64,000 nt of DNA, from contig CAYLXC010000002.1 in the NCBI GenBank assembly GCA_964387865.1, positions 1 to 64,000 on the forward strand, in the 5' to 3' direction. Below, in pieces: positions 25,096 through 33,955 of this stretch. The DNA comes from CAYLXC01 sp964387865. Lineage in GTDB: Bacteria; Patescibacteriota; Microgenomatia; Daviesbacterales; UBA10151. Below the pieces are notes generated by a model that was not told the DNA's origin, searched no databases, and was given only the letters and a program-made list of their open reading frames with translations. The position numbers were made by a program, and so were the translations under genes. Position 1 is the first letter of the stretch. The number at the start of each line of letters is the position of its first letter.

Positions 25096-26643
25096 GAGTT
25101 TGTCTCTTGTAGTAGCGGTTGTGTCTATTAATTTATCAGTGCCTTCTAGCTGAAAGGTAAGTATATTTGTGAGAGATATAGGTTGTTCCGGTAGCCCATG
25201 CTTAATTAAAGATTTTCCATCCGTCACGGCAGAAATTGATTCTTCAAAACTGCCTAAAGTTACCACTGATTTATAATCAGCTAGGCCGTAAATAAGTTGT
25301 ATTCTGGATGGAAAACCAAAAGTTAATACATTATGAACAATTTCTCCGTTCTCTCCTGTAAAATAAAATGCCAGTGGTCCTTTTGAAAAATCATCCTTTG
25401 AGAATTTTGGTATTTGTGACCAAATCTTATTACTTAACTGTTGATTTCTAACAGCCAACAGTTTGTTAAGGTAGCTACTAGTTGAAAAAAGATGAATTAG
25501 TGTTATTGTTAAAACAAGCAATAACATTATAAGCTTATTCTTTTTATCATGAACTATACTGATAAGAGCTGCTAGGAATAAGGAGAAACCCCCGGCAGAG
25601 ATTATTAAATATCTATGAGTTGTGGGAAACATAAAGTTTGGGTCACGAATCCATGGTATTAAGAGAGGGAAAAGAGTCCAAAGTAGGGATATTATGAATA
25701 TATCTGCAAGATAAGATTTTCTTTGTTTGATAACTAGCACTAGCCATACAATAATCAAAATCCCTCCAATTAGTGCAAATGGGATTTCAAACGTTCCTGA
25801 AAGATTTGGAATAAACATTCCCCCTATTTCTGCTAAGGCGTACAGCAAAAATTCGGACTGCCCATTTTGAATCAATTTAAGACTTGATTCGACCCCTATT
25901 ATCACTGTGGTTGCTATTCCTTTTGTTGAGGGTTTTATAGTTTGTTTATCCCAATCTGGGGATGAATATGTGGTAGTGCCTAGTAACAAAAATAGAAATA
26001 TTAAAATTAACAATGATAATCTTAGGATTACTCTTTTCAATATTCGGGAATCACGATTATTAAGCAGCCAAAAAAGTTCTATGGAAATAATTAAAGGAAC
26101 AAGACTGGTAGTTCTTATAGGTGAGCTAATTATGGTTGTATAAAAGAGGCTAGATGTTAGGATTAGTGATTTTAATTTTGTATTTTCCCTCAATTTTATA
26201 AAAAAGTAAAGAAAAAAATTGAAAAAAGTTACTGTTAAATAAGAAGTCATATTGAAAACCCAATTTGTAGTTTCTAATCCGATGGGGGTGATAGAGAAAA
26301 AAAGAATGGCAAAAAAAGAAGCCAATTTATTTTTAGTAAGAAGGAGTGTAATGGGATAAAAAGAGAAAGATGCGAGGAGTCTCATTAAATAGGAGATGAT
26401 ATAATATGGTGCTGATTGGAAATCAAAAATTCTTGATAATAATCCCGTGGTGATATCTTGTGGACCATATAAGGTTTGAAAATATGTAAGGTGATTCCAA
26501 ACTCCTTTTGAGAATATTCCTACCATTAATTCGTATCTCCATGCAGTTACCCAAAAATCTCCAAAAACAGCAAGATTAAATGAAGGAAAGAAGACATACA
26601 GACTGGTAGATACTATTATGAGGATTGCTAAAAAATAATACAT
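25075..26643 (-). CDS. Polytopic membrane protein, short member of the local GT-C paralogue family
   Basis: The 522-aa protein has about 11 predicted TM segments. An acidic residue in the first loop (FGDFW, Asp29) is where GT-C enzymes carry a catalytic acid. THRYLIISAGGFSLF matches the HRYLTIPAIGVSLL-type segment of the five ~620-aa proteins at 40806-53916, though the C-terminal soluble part is shorter. Likely an extracytoplasmic glycosyltransferase. Upstream is a methyltransferase in a one-base overlap; downstream it collides with the small GT-C partner gene. Confidence 0.65.
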   Translation of the reverse strand: MYYFLAILIIVSTSLYVFFPSFNLAVFGDFWVTAWRYELMVGIFSKGVWNHLTYFQTLYGPQDITTGLLSRIFDFQSAPYYIISYLMRLLASFSFYPITLLLTKNKLASFFAILFFSITPIGLETTNWVFNMTSYLTVTFFNFFLYFFIKLRENTKLKSLILTSSLFYTTIISSPIRTTSLVPLIISIELFWLLNNRDSRILKRVILRLSLLILIFLFLLLGTTTYSSPDWDKQTIKPSTKGIATTVIIGVESSLKLIQNGQSEFLLYALAEIGGMFIPNLSGTFEIPFALIGGILIIVWLVLVIKQRKSYLADIFIISLLWTLFPLLIPWIRDPNFMFPTTHRYLIISAGGFSLFLAALISIVHDKKNKLIMLLLVLTITLIHLFSTSSYLNKLLAVRNQQLSNKIWSQIPKFSKDDFSKGPLAFYFTGENGEIVHNVLTFGFPSRIQLIYGLADYKSVVTLGSFEESISAVTDGKSLIKHGLPEQPISLTNILTFQLEGTDKLIDTTATTRDKLSQLLKR

Positions 26644-27209
26644 TATATTTTTTTAATGTTTTCCAAGTAAAATGCAAAATGAGAGAATGGATACCAAAAG
26701 GGTTTTGATAGCTGTTTAACTTTAAAATTTATTCCCATTTGCTTAAATATTTTCTGCCAATCTTTAATATCTCTGAATGACAACGGTATATACAGTTGTC
26801 CATAATGTAATTTGTTAAGGATAGTATCTGCAAACTTACCATAAAAGGTAGGCTGAGCTTCAAATACTAGTACTGTTTTCGCCACCCTCAAAGCTTCCTG
26901 CAAAATACTTCTTTGGTCTTGCATCTTAACATGGTGTAGTACATCATTTAGTAAGACAACATCATAACTTTTATTTGAGAAAGGAAGCCTACTGTTTGAT
27001 ATTTTTACAAATGGTAAATCATAAGTTAAATGATTTTCAATGTCGCAGACTGTAATATTTACTCCTAAGTTAATTCTTAAAAAGTTTGCAACAGCCCCGT
27101 TACCGCATCCCATATCAAGGACCCTATCGCTTTTTTTAATCCAGTTTTTGTAAGCATTCATTATCAATTTACATCTGTATGGCATAGTTAATGTTGCAAT
27201 GTTAATCAT
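26643..27209 (-). CDS. Class I SAM-dependent methyltransferase
   Basis: The 188-aa protein has VLDMGCGNGAVANFL, VCDIE after strand 2, and LNDVLHHVKMQDQRSIL as motif IV, typical Methyltransf_11 features. An ATG at 27209 is preferred: a longer frame to 27266 would need a non-ATG start inside the divergent neighbour. A TATGAT -10 lies at 27236-27231. It shares one base with the next GT-C-like gene and is probably co-transcribed with it. Acceptor unknown. Confidence 0.75.
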   Translation of the reverse strand: MINIATLTMPYRCKLIMNAYKNWIKKSDRVLDMGCGNGAVANFLRINLGVNITVCDIENHLTYDLPFVKISNSRLPFSNKSYDVVLLNDVLHHVKMQDQRSILQEALRVAKTVLVFEAQPTFYGKFADTILNKLHYGQLYIPLSFRDIKDWQKIFKQMGINFKVKQLSKPFWYPFSHFAFYLENIKKI

Positions 27210-27230
27210 GGTATTATTTAAATTTAGTAG

Positions 27231-27240
27231 ATCATATAAT
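27231..27240. promoter_or_regulatory. Overlapping divergent -10 elements
   Basis: On the plus strand TATAAT (27235-27240) serves the GT4 gene at 27260; on the minus strand TATGAT (27236-27231) serves the methyltransferase at 27209. The two overlap by two bases in a 50-bp gap, so only one polymerase could bind at a time. Confidence 0.45.
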
Positions 27241-27259
27241 ATTAAGACATTTGTATAAA

Positions 27260-28450
27260 ATGACAAGATTTAACTTTCATATTTTTGCCAATGCTGCATT
27301 AGGTAAAGGATTATCTGGTGGGGATAGGATTTTTATTGAATTTGCAAAAAGATTAAGTATTCACCAGAAGGTGATAGTTTATGTATGGCAAGAAGGATAT
27401 GAGATGTGTAGACGGCAGGGTTTATCTGAGTGTGTAAATTTTAAGATATTAAATGTTAATTTTTGGTGTAAATTTGGTTTTTTAATATGCTACATTGCCA
27501 GAATTTTTAAATCTATCTGGTTTGCTATTATAACCAAGATAGATAATAGTGAGAAAACTATTATCTATTCAGCATCGGAATTTTGGATGGATTCACTCCC
27601 GGCATTTATTTTGAAGCTTAGATTTCCTCAGGTAAGGTGGGTAGCGGGTTGGTTCCAAACTGCCCCAAATCCTTTTACAGGTTTTACGGAGGGGGTAAGA
27701 GAAAGACAATATAGATTATCAGCATTTTTTTATTGGTTTGTGCAACTTCCTATAAAACCATTAATTAGAAGATGGGCAGATTTTGTTTTGGTTAATAATG
27801 AGCTAGAAAAAAAACAATTTAATAAACTTGATAAATTGGGTAGAGTATTGGTAATTCTTGGAGCTGTGAATATAGAAGATATTAGCCAATATCTTAGAAA
27901 GAACAAGGACTTGCCTAAAATTTATGATGTCGTTTTCCAGGGTAGATTTCACCCTCAAAAGGGTGTGATAGAGCTTATCGATATTTGGAAGTTTGTGACT
28001 AGTAGACTTCCGAATGCTAAACTTGCCATGATTGGAGATGGTCCTCTGATGGATCTAGTTAAGAAAAAGATAGATGATCTTAGATTACAAAAGAATATAA
28101 AACTTTTCGGTTATGTTTTTGATGGGCCAAAAAAATACGGGATTTTTTCTGAAAGTAAGTTAGTAGTCCATCCAGCATTTTTTGATTCTGGAGGAATGGC
28201 TGCCCAAGAAGCGATGGCTTTTGGTCTGCCTTGTATTGGATTTGATTTAAGTTCCTATAAATCCTACTTTCCCAGCGGGATAGTTAAGGTTGCAGTTGGA
28301 GATTTGCAAGGATTTGCCAATATTATAGCTGAATTATTAGAAAATAAAAATAAAAGGGATAGGATTGGTAGGGAAGCTCAAAAAATGATTAATGAAAATT
28401 GGAGCTGGGATAAAAGAGTTGAACAGCTTACGACTATTTTAAAAACCTAG
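27260..28450 (+). CDS. Glycosyltransferase family 4
   Basis: The 396-aa GT-B enzyme has an N-terminal GGDRIFIEFAKRL helix, a VFQGRFHPQKGV start to the donor domain, AMIGDGPL, KLFGYVF, and HPAFFDSGGMAAQEAMAFGL containing the donor-binding Glu. ATG at 27260 is chosen; the in-frame TTG at 27251 is less likely because TATAAT at 27235-27240 would start transcription near 27247. It is a single-gene transcription unit whose last 17 bp overlap the opposing SDR. Likely a retaining hexosyl or heptosyl transferase in the cytoplasm. Confidence 0.85.
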   Translation: MTRFNFHIFANAALGKGLSGGDRIFIEFAKRLSIHQKVIVYVWQEGYEMCRRQGLSECVNFKILNVNFWCKFGFLICYIARIFKSIWFAIITKIDNSEKTIIYSASEFWMDSLPAFILKLRFPQVRWVAGWFQTAPNPFTGFTEGVRERQYRLSAFFYWFVQLPIKPLIRRWADFVLVNNELEKKQFNKLDKLGRVLVILGAVNIEDISQYLRKNKDLPKIYDVVFQGRFHPQKGVIELIDIWKFVTSRLPNAKLAMIGDGPLMDLVKKKIDDLRLQKNIKLFGYVFDGPKKYGIFSESKLVVHPAFFDSGGMAAQEAMAFGLPCIGFDLSSYKSYFPSGIVKVAVGDLQGFANIIAELLENKNKRDRIGREAQKMINENWSWDKRVEQLTTILKT

Positions 28451-29381
28451 GGTTTTCTTTAAGATAAATTACGGTTTGTCGGATAGCTTCTCTAATTGTC
28501 AGTTTGGGTCTCCAGCCTAATCTCTTTAGTTTTTCGATAGATAAAAGTACAAATTCATTATCGCCCTTCCAATTACTTTCTTTCCCAAGCCAAGTTTTTT
28601 TTACAGAAGTTTTACCCAAAACTTCAAGAATGCTATCAACAATCTGAGAAACTGTAAGTAAATCTTGATGCCCAATATTGTATATACTGACTTGCTCTTT
28701 CGAGTTCGCAATTATTCTAAATATTGCATCAATCCCATCCAAAACAGCGAGAGAAGATTTCTTAGGTGAACCATCTGAAAAAAGCTTAATCGATTTTGGA
28801 TTATGCTGCAATTTTTTTAAGACATCAAAAACTATTCCGTGAGTATAACGCGGACCCAAGAAAGAAACGAATCTAAAGATATAGGTTTTAATGTTATAGT
28901 AAGAAGAATAAGTATAAATGTAACTTTCACAAGCAGCTTTTGTTGCCCCATATAAAGAGGTTGGTTGAAATGGGTAATCTTCAGGAGTAGGATGGATTCT
29001 TGCATCTCCATAAACTGAAGAAGTAGAAGTAAACGCCAAATTTTTGACTCCGTAATTTATCATAGCTTCCAAAACATTACGTGTCATTTCCAAGTTTTGA
29101 TCATGGTCGATAAAATGGTTTTCAAAGCCAGACTTAACATCAGCATGAGCAGCTAAATGAAAAACAGACTCTATACCTTTCATAGATTCTTTGAGTTTTC
29201 GGATATTTGAGAGATCAGCTTTTACCAATTCAAAATTTCTATTTTTTAAATGTTGTCGGATAAAAATTTGCCTGCCGGTTGAAAAATTATCATATACTCT
29301 TACTTTATGTCCTTCACTCATTAACCTGTCAACAATATGGGAACCAATAAATCCGGCACCGCCTGTAATAAGATATTTCAT
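28434..29381 (-). CDS. UDP-glucose 4-epimerase-like SDR
   Basis: The 315-aa protein has ITGGAGFIGSH, FTSTSSVYGD, a canonical YGATK pair, a FRFVSFLGPRY segment and a TIREAIRQTVIYL tail, matching GalE/WbpP-type epimerases. ATG at 29381 is one base from the previous stop; TTG at 29390 is less likely. It is the last gene of a minus-strand run (transaldolase, SDR, dehydrogenase-like, Gfo/Idh, SDR). Substrate unknown. Confidence 0.8.
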   Translation of the reverse strand: MKYLITGGAGFIGSHIVDRLMSEGHKVRVYDNFSTGRQIFIRQHLKNRNFELVKADLSNIRKLKESMKGIESVFHLAAHADVKSGFENHFIDHDQNLEMTRNVLEAMINYGVKNLAFTSTSSVYGDARIHPTPEDYPFQPTSLYGATKAACESYIYTYSSYYNIKTYIFRFVSFLGPRYTHGIVFDVLKKLQHNPKSIKLFSDGSPKKSSLAVLDGIDAIFRIIANSKEQVSIYNIGHQDLLTVSQIVDSILEVLGKTSVKKTWLGKESNWKGDNEFVLLSIEKLKRLGWRPKLTIREAIRQTVIYLKENPRFLK

Positions 29382-29382
29382 A

Positions 29383-30360
29383 TCATACAAAATTTTTGTG
29401 GTAAAGTTTTTTAATTACACTCATAACATATAGAGCATCCTTTATACTACTATCGCTATAATCTTTTTGCTTAATTCTTTTAAAGAAGAGGTTATTTTCA
29501 ACTTTCCAGGAATTATCTTCTTCTCCAAATGAAAACTCACTAACATCAGGAGGACCCATTTCGGGTCTCATAGAATATAAGACTAACCTTTCCTTACCAT
29601 AGCTTCTGCCTAGCCCATCAATTTGAATCTTTCCCTTTTGCAACATAATTTCAAAAGAAAATATATTTTTCCATTCTACACAAGTTACTGAAAGATCAGC
29701 GATTTGATTTTTCTTATTTCGGAGTTGAAAAAAAGCAGCATCTTCCAAGTTTGTTTCCCAAAATAAGTTAGTCACAAATCCTGTTATTTGAGACATTTGT
29801 CCACAAAAAAAGTTCACTAGATCAATTAAATGACAGCCCTGATCGATTAATTCCCCACCGCCTGACACTTTTTTTTGAAAACGCCATTCTTTTTCATAAT
29901 TTAACCTACCACCGTGGCCATATCTAGCCCTGATAAATAAAAGGGGTCCCCAATTTTGGGAATCAACAATTTGTTTAGCCTTTTGTATTGCTGGATGAAA
30001 TTTATGATTATATCCGTACATTACAACAACGGAGTTTCTCTTGTAGGCTTTATATGTATCTGATATTTGTCTAAAATTTACCCCCCCGGGTTTCTCTATA
30101 AGAACATGTTTTCCGTTTTCAATTGCTGATATCGCTATTTTTGATAAATTATTATTTGTAACACAAACAAATATTGCATTGATATCCTTGTCCTTCACTA
30201 CCTTATGCCAATCTTTTTCAAAGCCGCAGTTAAACTGGTGAGCAAATACTTCTCCTTTTTGCTCATCTATATCACAAACAGTTGTTAAATTTACGCCTTT
30301 AGGTAAAGATTGTGCTCTTTTTCTTCCAACGTAACCTGCCCCTATTATTGCAATATTCAT
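29383..30360 (-). CDS. Gfo/Idh/MocA family sugar oxidoreductase
   Basis: The 325-aa protein opens with IAIIGAGYVGRKRA (Rossmann loop) and has VLIEKPGG, the Lys-Pro catalytic/cofactor motif of Gfo/Idh/MocA enzymes, then GGGELIDQGCHLIDL with the active-site Asp and His. These enzymes oxidise or reduce sugars and sugar nucleotides such as UDP-GlcNAcA at C3. A C7 tract at 30081-30087 (G7 in the coding strand) lies inside the EKPGG-coding region. Overlaps the dehydrogenase-like gene by 4 bp, so the two probably act in sequence. Confidence 0.85.
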   Translation of the reverse strand: MNIAIIGAGYVGRKRAQSLPKGVNLTTVCDIDEQKGEVFAHQFNCGFEKDWHKVVKDKDINAIFVCVTNNNLSKIAISAIENGKHVLIEKPGGVNFRQISDTYKAYKRNSVVVMYGYNHKFHPAIQKAKQIVDSQNWGPLLFIRARYGHGGRLNYEKEWRFQKKVSGGGELIDQGCHLIDLVNFFCGQMSQITGFVTNLFWETNLEDAAFFQLRNKKNQIADLSVTCVEWKNIFSFEIMLQKGKIQIDGLGRSYGKERLVLYSMRPEMGPPDVSEFSFGEEDNSWKVENNLFFKRIKQKDYSDSSIKDALYVMSVIKKLYHKNFV

Positions 30361-31643
30361 TTTCCCTCTCCCATTCCGAGATAATTAAATCCAAAGTTTT
30401 TATATTTCTTTTTATCTAAAAAGTTTTTAGTATCTATAATAACTCTTTGTCTCATCAAATTTGAAACTAATTTGGGATTAATTTCTTTAAATTGAGGCCA
30501 CTGTGTCATTAAAATTAATAAGTCTAATTTTTTTAAAAATTCCTCAATGGAACTTTTAATATTTACAAATTTTAGTCTTCCATTTTTTATAGCCGGATCA
30601 AAACCTCTAATTTCAGCTTTCTCTTTGGCTAATAAATTTGCTAATTCAAGAGATTGAGATCTTCTTAAGGTATTTGTATTAGGTTTGTAGGTTAAGCCTA
30701 GTATACCTATTTTTTTCCCATTAAGTTTGGGATAAATTTTTTTGACCTTCCTCATTAAATAATTTAGTCTATCTTGGTTGACCGCATAAATTGCATTAAG
30801 CAATTTAGCTGGATATTTAAATTTAGCGGAGAGTTTAATGAGAGTTTTAATATCACGACCCAAAGTTCCGCCGGCAAATCCTAATCCAGGATTAATAGGT
30901 GCTTTCGGACTTACCCTTGGATCGGACTTTAATCCTAAAACTACATCTTGTATATTTGCACCCAATAGTTCACAAAGATCAGAGAGTTCAGAGGCAAAAC
31001 TTATATTTAGAGCTAAGTAAGAATTTAGAGCATGCTTTAACATTTCGGCACTCTCTATAGACATTTTCAAAACTTTACATTTAAAAATTGGAAAATCTTT
31101 TAGAAATTGCTCAATGATATCATTATTATCTGATCCTAGGACGATCCTTGGAGGTTTAAGAAAGTCATAAATTGCACTTCCCAGTCTTAAGTTTTCAGGG
31201 AAATAAATTACCCTAGTGTTTGATTTTAATCTTTTTAAAAGAGAGCGGGTAGTTCCAATAGGGACTTGACTTGAAATAACAATAATTGTTTTTTTTGAGA
31301 TATATTTAACTACTAAATCAAATAATTTATTTAACAAACTTAAGTCAACTTCATCATAATCATTTATTGGCGTATCTAAAGTAATAAAAATATAGTCTTT
31401 ATTTTTGATTACTTCTTTTGGATTACTACTAAAATGCAAATTTTTGTTTAAATATTTTGTAAAATATCTGGTAAGACTAGGTTCAAATATAGGAAGTTCT
31501 TTTGATTTTAGTTTGTTAACATTCTTTTTATCTAGGTCGAAGCAGGAAACTTTATATCCTGATTTAGCAAAGCAAACACTATATACTAAACCCAGATGCC
31601 ATAATCCTAAAACTCCGACAGATAACTTAAGACCCTTTTTCAT
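30357..31643 (-). CDS. UDP-glucose/GDP-mannose dehydrogenase homologue lacking the catalytic Cys
   Basis: The 428-aa protein has the full three-domain layout of nucleotide-sugar dehydrogenases: VGVLGLWHLGLVY at the N-terminus, a linker with EMLKHALNSYLALN (catalytic Lys and Asn kept) and GILGLTYKPNTNTLRRS in the C-terminal domain. The active-site loop, usually GGSCxPKD, reads FAGGTLGRD: Thr260 replaces the nucleophilic cysteine. Without it the aldehyde cannot be held as a thiohemiacetal, so normal two-step oxidation to a uronic acid is unlikely. It overlaps neighbours on both sides (4 and 17 bp). Possibly a one-step oxidase or a different NAD-dependent activity. Confidence 0.82.
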   Translation of the reverse strand: MKKGLKLSVGVLGLWHLGLVYSVCFAKSGYKVSCFDLDKKNVNKLKSKELPIFEPSLTRYFTKYLNKNLHFSSNPKEVIKNKDYIFITLDTPINDYDEVDLSLLNKLFDLVVKYISKKTIIVISSQVPIGTTRSLLKRLKSNTRVIYFPENLRLGSAIYDFLKPPRIVLGSDNNDIIEQFLKDFPIFKCKVLKMSIESAEMLKHALNSYLALNISFASELSDLCELLGANIQDVVLGLKSDPRVSPKAPINPGLGFAGGTLGRDIKTLIKLSAKFKYPAKLLNAIYAVNQDRLNYLMRKVKKIYPKLNGKKIGILGLTYKPNTNTLRRSQSLELANLLAKEKAEIRGFDPAIKNGRLKFVNIKSSIEEFLKKLDLLILMTQWPQFKEINPKLVSNLMRQRVIIDTKNFLDKKKYKNFGFNYLGMGEGK

Positions 31644-32496
31644 AGATAAACTCTTGATCCACTCTTCTTAGTTTGTATAAATTATTACTAAGTTTATTCG
31701 TAGAAGAACTTTGTTCATTCTTTCTTAACTTTGCGGGTGGATTCCATTTGGCGCTTAGTAGCCTTCCAGTAATATGGTTTGACTGAGTTGACGATAGATA
31801 GACTACTAGTTTTGCAGCAAGTTCAGGAGGCATTCCCCCTAACTTTTTTTGTTTAATGGCATTTTGATAAATTTCTTTACCGCTTTTTTTAGGTCCTTGT
31901 TTAATCAAATAATCGTTTAAATAAGTATTAACAGAACCAGGCGATATAGCGTTTACCTGAATATTTTTTTCTTTAAGCTCATCCGCTAAAACTTCACTGA
32001 ATCCTGCAACAGCAAATTTAGAAGTAAAGTATGCGGAAAAGTTAGGCATTGTTTTGCTTCCTCCAACTCCAGCCCCACATAAATTAATAATTTTTCCCCC
32101 GCCCCCTTTTTCCATAAGCGGAATTACTAAATGTGATAAGTAGACAATACCCATGAAATTAATTTCAAAGGCCTTATTCCAATTATTTAAACTTAAATTC
32201 TGAAAAGGTCCAATAGGACCATATATACCGGCATTGTTTACCAAAATATCTATTTTTTTTAACTTAATTTGTGCAAATTTTATTAATTTTTTGCAATCAG
32301 TAAATTTTGAGACATCACAAGATATTCCGTAAGCTACTACATTTTTCTTATTTAGAGCACTCAGTGCTTTTTGTATTTCTGATTTAGTTCGCGAGCAAAT
32401 TATAACAATTGCACCTTGATTAACCAGTTCTTTAGCAATTGCAAAACCGATCCCTCTAGCTCCGCCCGTGATCAAAGCAACTTTGTTAGATAACAT
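31627..32496 (-). CDS. Classical short-chain dehydrogenase/reductase
   Basis: The 289-aa protein has the classical SDR features TGGARGIG, NNAG followed by IYGP, a YFTSK catalytic pair, and PGSVNT after strand 6. It carries about 40 extra C-terminal residues (beyond AKWNPPAKL) rich in Ser, Asn and charged residues. The family reduces ketones or oxidises alcohols with NAD(P)H. In this context it could reduce a keto-sugar made by the adjacent Gfo/Idh or dehydrogenase-like protein. Lies 12 bp downstream of the transaldolase gene. Confidence 0.82.
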   Translation of the reverse strand: MLSNKVALITGGARGIGFAIAKELVNQGAIVIICSRTKSEIQKALSALNKKNVVAYGISCDVSKFTDCKKLIKFAQIKLKKIDILVNNAGIYGPIGPFQNLSLNNWNKAFEINFMGIVYLSHLVIPLMEKGGGGKIINLCGAGVGGSKTMPNFSAYFTSKFAVAGFSEVLADELKEKNIQVNAISPGSVNTYLNDYLIKQGPKKSGKEIYQNAIKQKKLGGMPPELAAKLVVYLSSTQSNHITGRLLSAKWNPPAKLRKNEQSSSTNKLSNNLYKLRRVDQEFIYEKGS

Positions 32497-32508
32497 AGAG
32501 AGATTATA

Positions 32509-33306
32509 TTACTTTTTCTGGAGTTTTTTCCAAGCTTGATCAAATTGTTCAATAGTTTCTATTGTTCGTTGACTAAAAAGCATAGAGTGTAAGATTTCTG
32601 GAGTTGTTGTAACAATATTAGCTCCAGCTGCGAACGCTTCTCCCACCATTGTCGCTGTACGTATACTTCCAACTATTATTTTTGGATTTTCGTAGTCACC
32701 TTCTTTCAAAAACGATGAAATAGCAACTACTATATTTTTAGGATCATTATTAACGCTCGATTCCAGTCCTACTCTTTTGAAATCCGCCATATAGTCGAAT
32801 CTACCCCTATACTTTACTTGATCCTCAAGGGAGCGTCCCCAAAAAAGGGAGATAAATGATGGTCTCTTACAATATCTTGTGGCTAAAGCTGCCATAACCA
32901 TTTGTTCAAAGGTCATCATAGTTGTGACATTTATAGCAATACCTAAATCTGAAAGTGCTTGGATAATTTCTAAACTTTTGGTTGTGTCGGGGATTAGTGG
33001 CACTTTTACAACAATATTTTTGTCCATGCTATTTAATTTCCTACCTTCCTTAACCATCTCGTTTGTGGTTGCTGTACTATCTGTAAGCTCTACTGAAACA
33101 GGTTTATCTTTCATCTCCTTGCAGATTTTTTTGATAACTATTTCTACGTCTTGTAAACGCAATCCATCCTGTAACATTATTACTTGATTTGTGGTTACAC
33201 CGTCAATGATTCCAGTTGAATTCCATCTTTTTATTTCTTCTAAATTAGAGGAATCTATAAATAAGGATCGGTTAAAGGAGTAGATTTTTGGCATAACTTT
33301 AGACAT
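32509..33306 (-). CDS. Transaldolase/fructose-6-phosphate aldolase family protein
   Basis: The 265-aa barrel protein has FIDSSNLEEIKRW and GVTTNQ at the N-terminus and the Schiff-base lysine in NIVVKVPL at residue 101. ISLFWGRSLED and a SIRTATMVGEAFAAGANIVT stretch near the C-terminus complete the family pattern. Transaldolase can make sedoheptulose 7-phosphate, the first precursor of GDP-heptose. Genes for the isomerase, kinase, phosphatase and guanylyltransferase lie within 3 kb, so supply of that precursor is the likely role. It leads the minus-strand operon down to 28434. Confidence 0.85.
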   Translation of the reverse strand: MSKVMPKIYSFNRSLFIDSSNLEEIKRWNSTGIIDGVTTNQVIMLQDGLRLQDVEIVIKKICKEMKDKPVSVELTDSTATTNEMVKEGRKLNSMDKNIVVKVPLIPDTTKSLEIIQALSDLGIAINVTTMMTFEQMVMAALATRYCKRPSFISLFWGRSLEDQVKYRGRFDYMADFKRVGLESSVNNDPKNIVVAISSFLKEGDYENPKIIVGSIRTATMVGEAFAAGANIVTTTPEILHSMLFSQRTIETIEQFDQAWKKLQKK

Positions 33307-33326
33307 AATTCTAGTTCATAAAACTG

Positions 33327-33335
33327 AATATATCA
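33327..33335 (-). promoter_or_regulatory. Extended -10 promoter of the transaldolase operon
   Basis: TGATATATT on the minus strand ends 20 bp before the ATG at 33306. It lies back-to-back with the plus-strand TGATATACT only 8 bp away. Confidence 0.42.
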
Positions 33336-33343
33336 AGTGTAGG

Positions 33344-33352
33344 TGATATACT
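33344..33352 (+). promoter_or_regulatory. Extended -10 promoter giving a leaderless gmhB/hddC message
   Basis: TGATATACT (TG-N-TATACT) is followed by exactly 6 bp and the ATG at 33359, so the transcript would start at the start codon. No ribosome binding site is present. Confidence 0.5.
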
Positions 33353-33358
33353 AATACA

Positions 33359-33955
33359 ATGAAATGTGCAGTTTTTCTTGATCGGGACGGAGTTATAAAT
33401 GAGTTAGTTTATGATTCACAACATGGAACAGTTGATAGTCCAATGTTTCCATCTCAAGTGAAATTAATGTATGGAATTGATGAACTGATTAAAGACATAA
33501 ATAAAACGGGATTTATCAGCATCATTTGTTCAAACCAACCAGCTGTGGCATTAGGAAAAACTACACTAAAAAATTTTAAGGCGGTAACTGAAGAAATTAA
33601 AACACAACTAAAGGCAAAGGGGGCAAGTATAGATTATGAATATCATTGTTTGCATCACCCATTTGCAAAGATTAAAAAATATAAAATTGTGTGCGAATGT
33701 AGAAAACCGAAGACAAGTCTTTTTCTGAAAGCCGCGTCTGAACACCATATTGATCTTAAGGATTCATGGATGATAGGTGATGGAGTAGATGACATAAAAG
33801 CTGGTAAAAAGGCAGGGTGTAAGACAATATTACTTGCTAATATTAATGCAACCGAGAATTTACGGATTATAGAAAATCAGCTAGGATCTATAAATCCGGA
33901 CTTTATAGTAAAAAATTTATTAGAAGCTTTAAAGATTATTAAGGAAAATTTATGA
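33359..33955 (+). CDS. gmhB: D-glycero-D-manno-heptose bisphosphate 7-phosphatase, GmhB-like (HAD)
   Basis: The 198-aa HAD phosphatase has FLDRDGVIN (catalytic Asp8 and Asp10), CSNQPAV as motif II, a zinc loop CLHHPFAKIKKYKIVCECRKP, and IGDGVDD as motif IV. It is the second GmhB-like gene here and is only loosely similar to the one at 3905. It overlaps the guanylyltransferase gene by 4 bp (ATGA). Together with the transaldolase, SIS isomerase and GHMP kinase around it, it completes GDP-heptose synthesis. Confidence 0.87.
   Translation: MKCAVFLDRDGVINELVYDSQHGTVDSPMFPSQVKLMYGIDELIKDINKTGFISIICSNQPAVALGKTTLKNFKAVTEEIKTQLKAKGASIDYEYHCLHHPFAKIKKYKIVCECRKPKTSLFLKAASEHHIDLKDSWMIGDGVDDIKAGKKAGCKTILLANINATENLRIIENQLGSINPDFIVKNLLEALKIIKENL

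Noticed and set aside
27210..27266. Longer start (27266) for the minus-strand methyltransferase
   Set aside because: It would overlap the divergent GT4 gene start and both -10 elements. The added residues show no family similarity.
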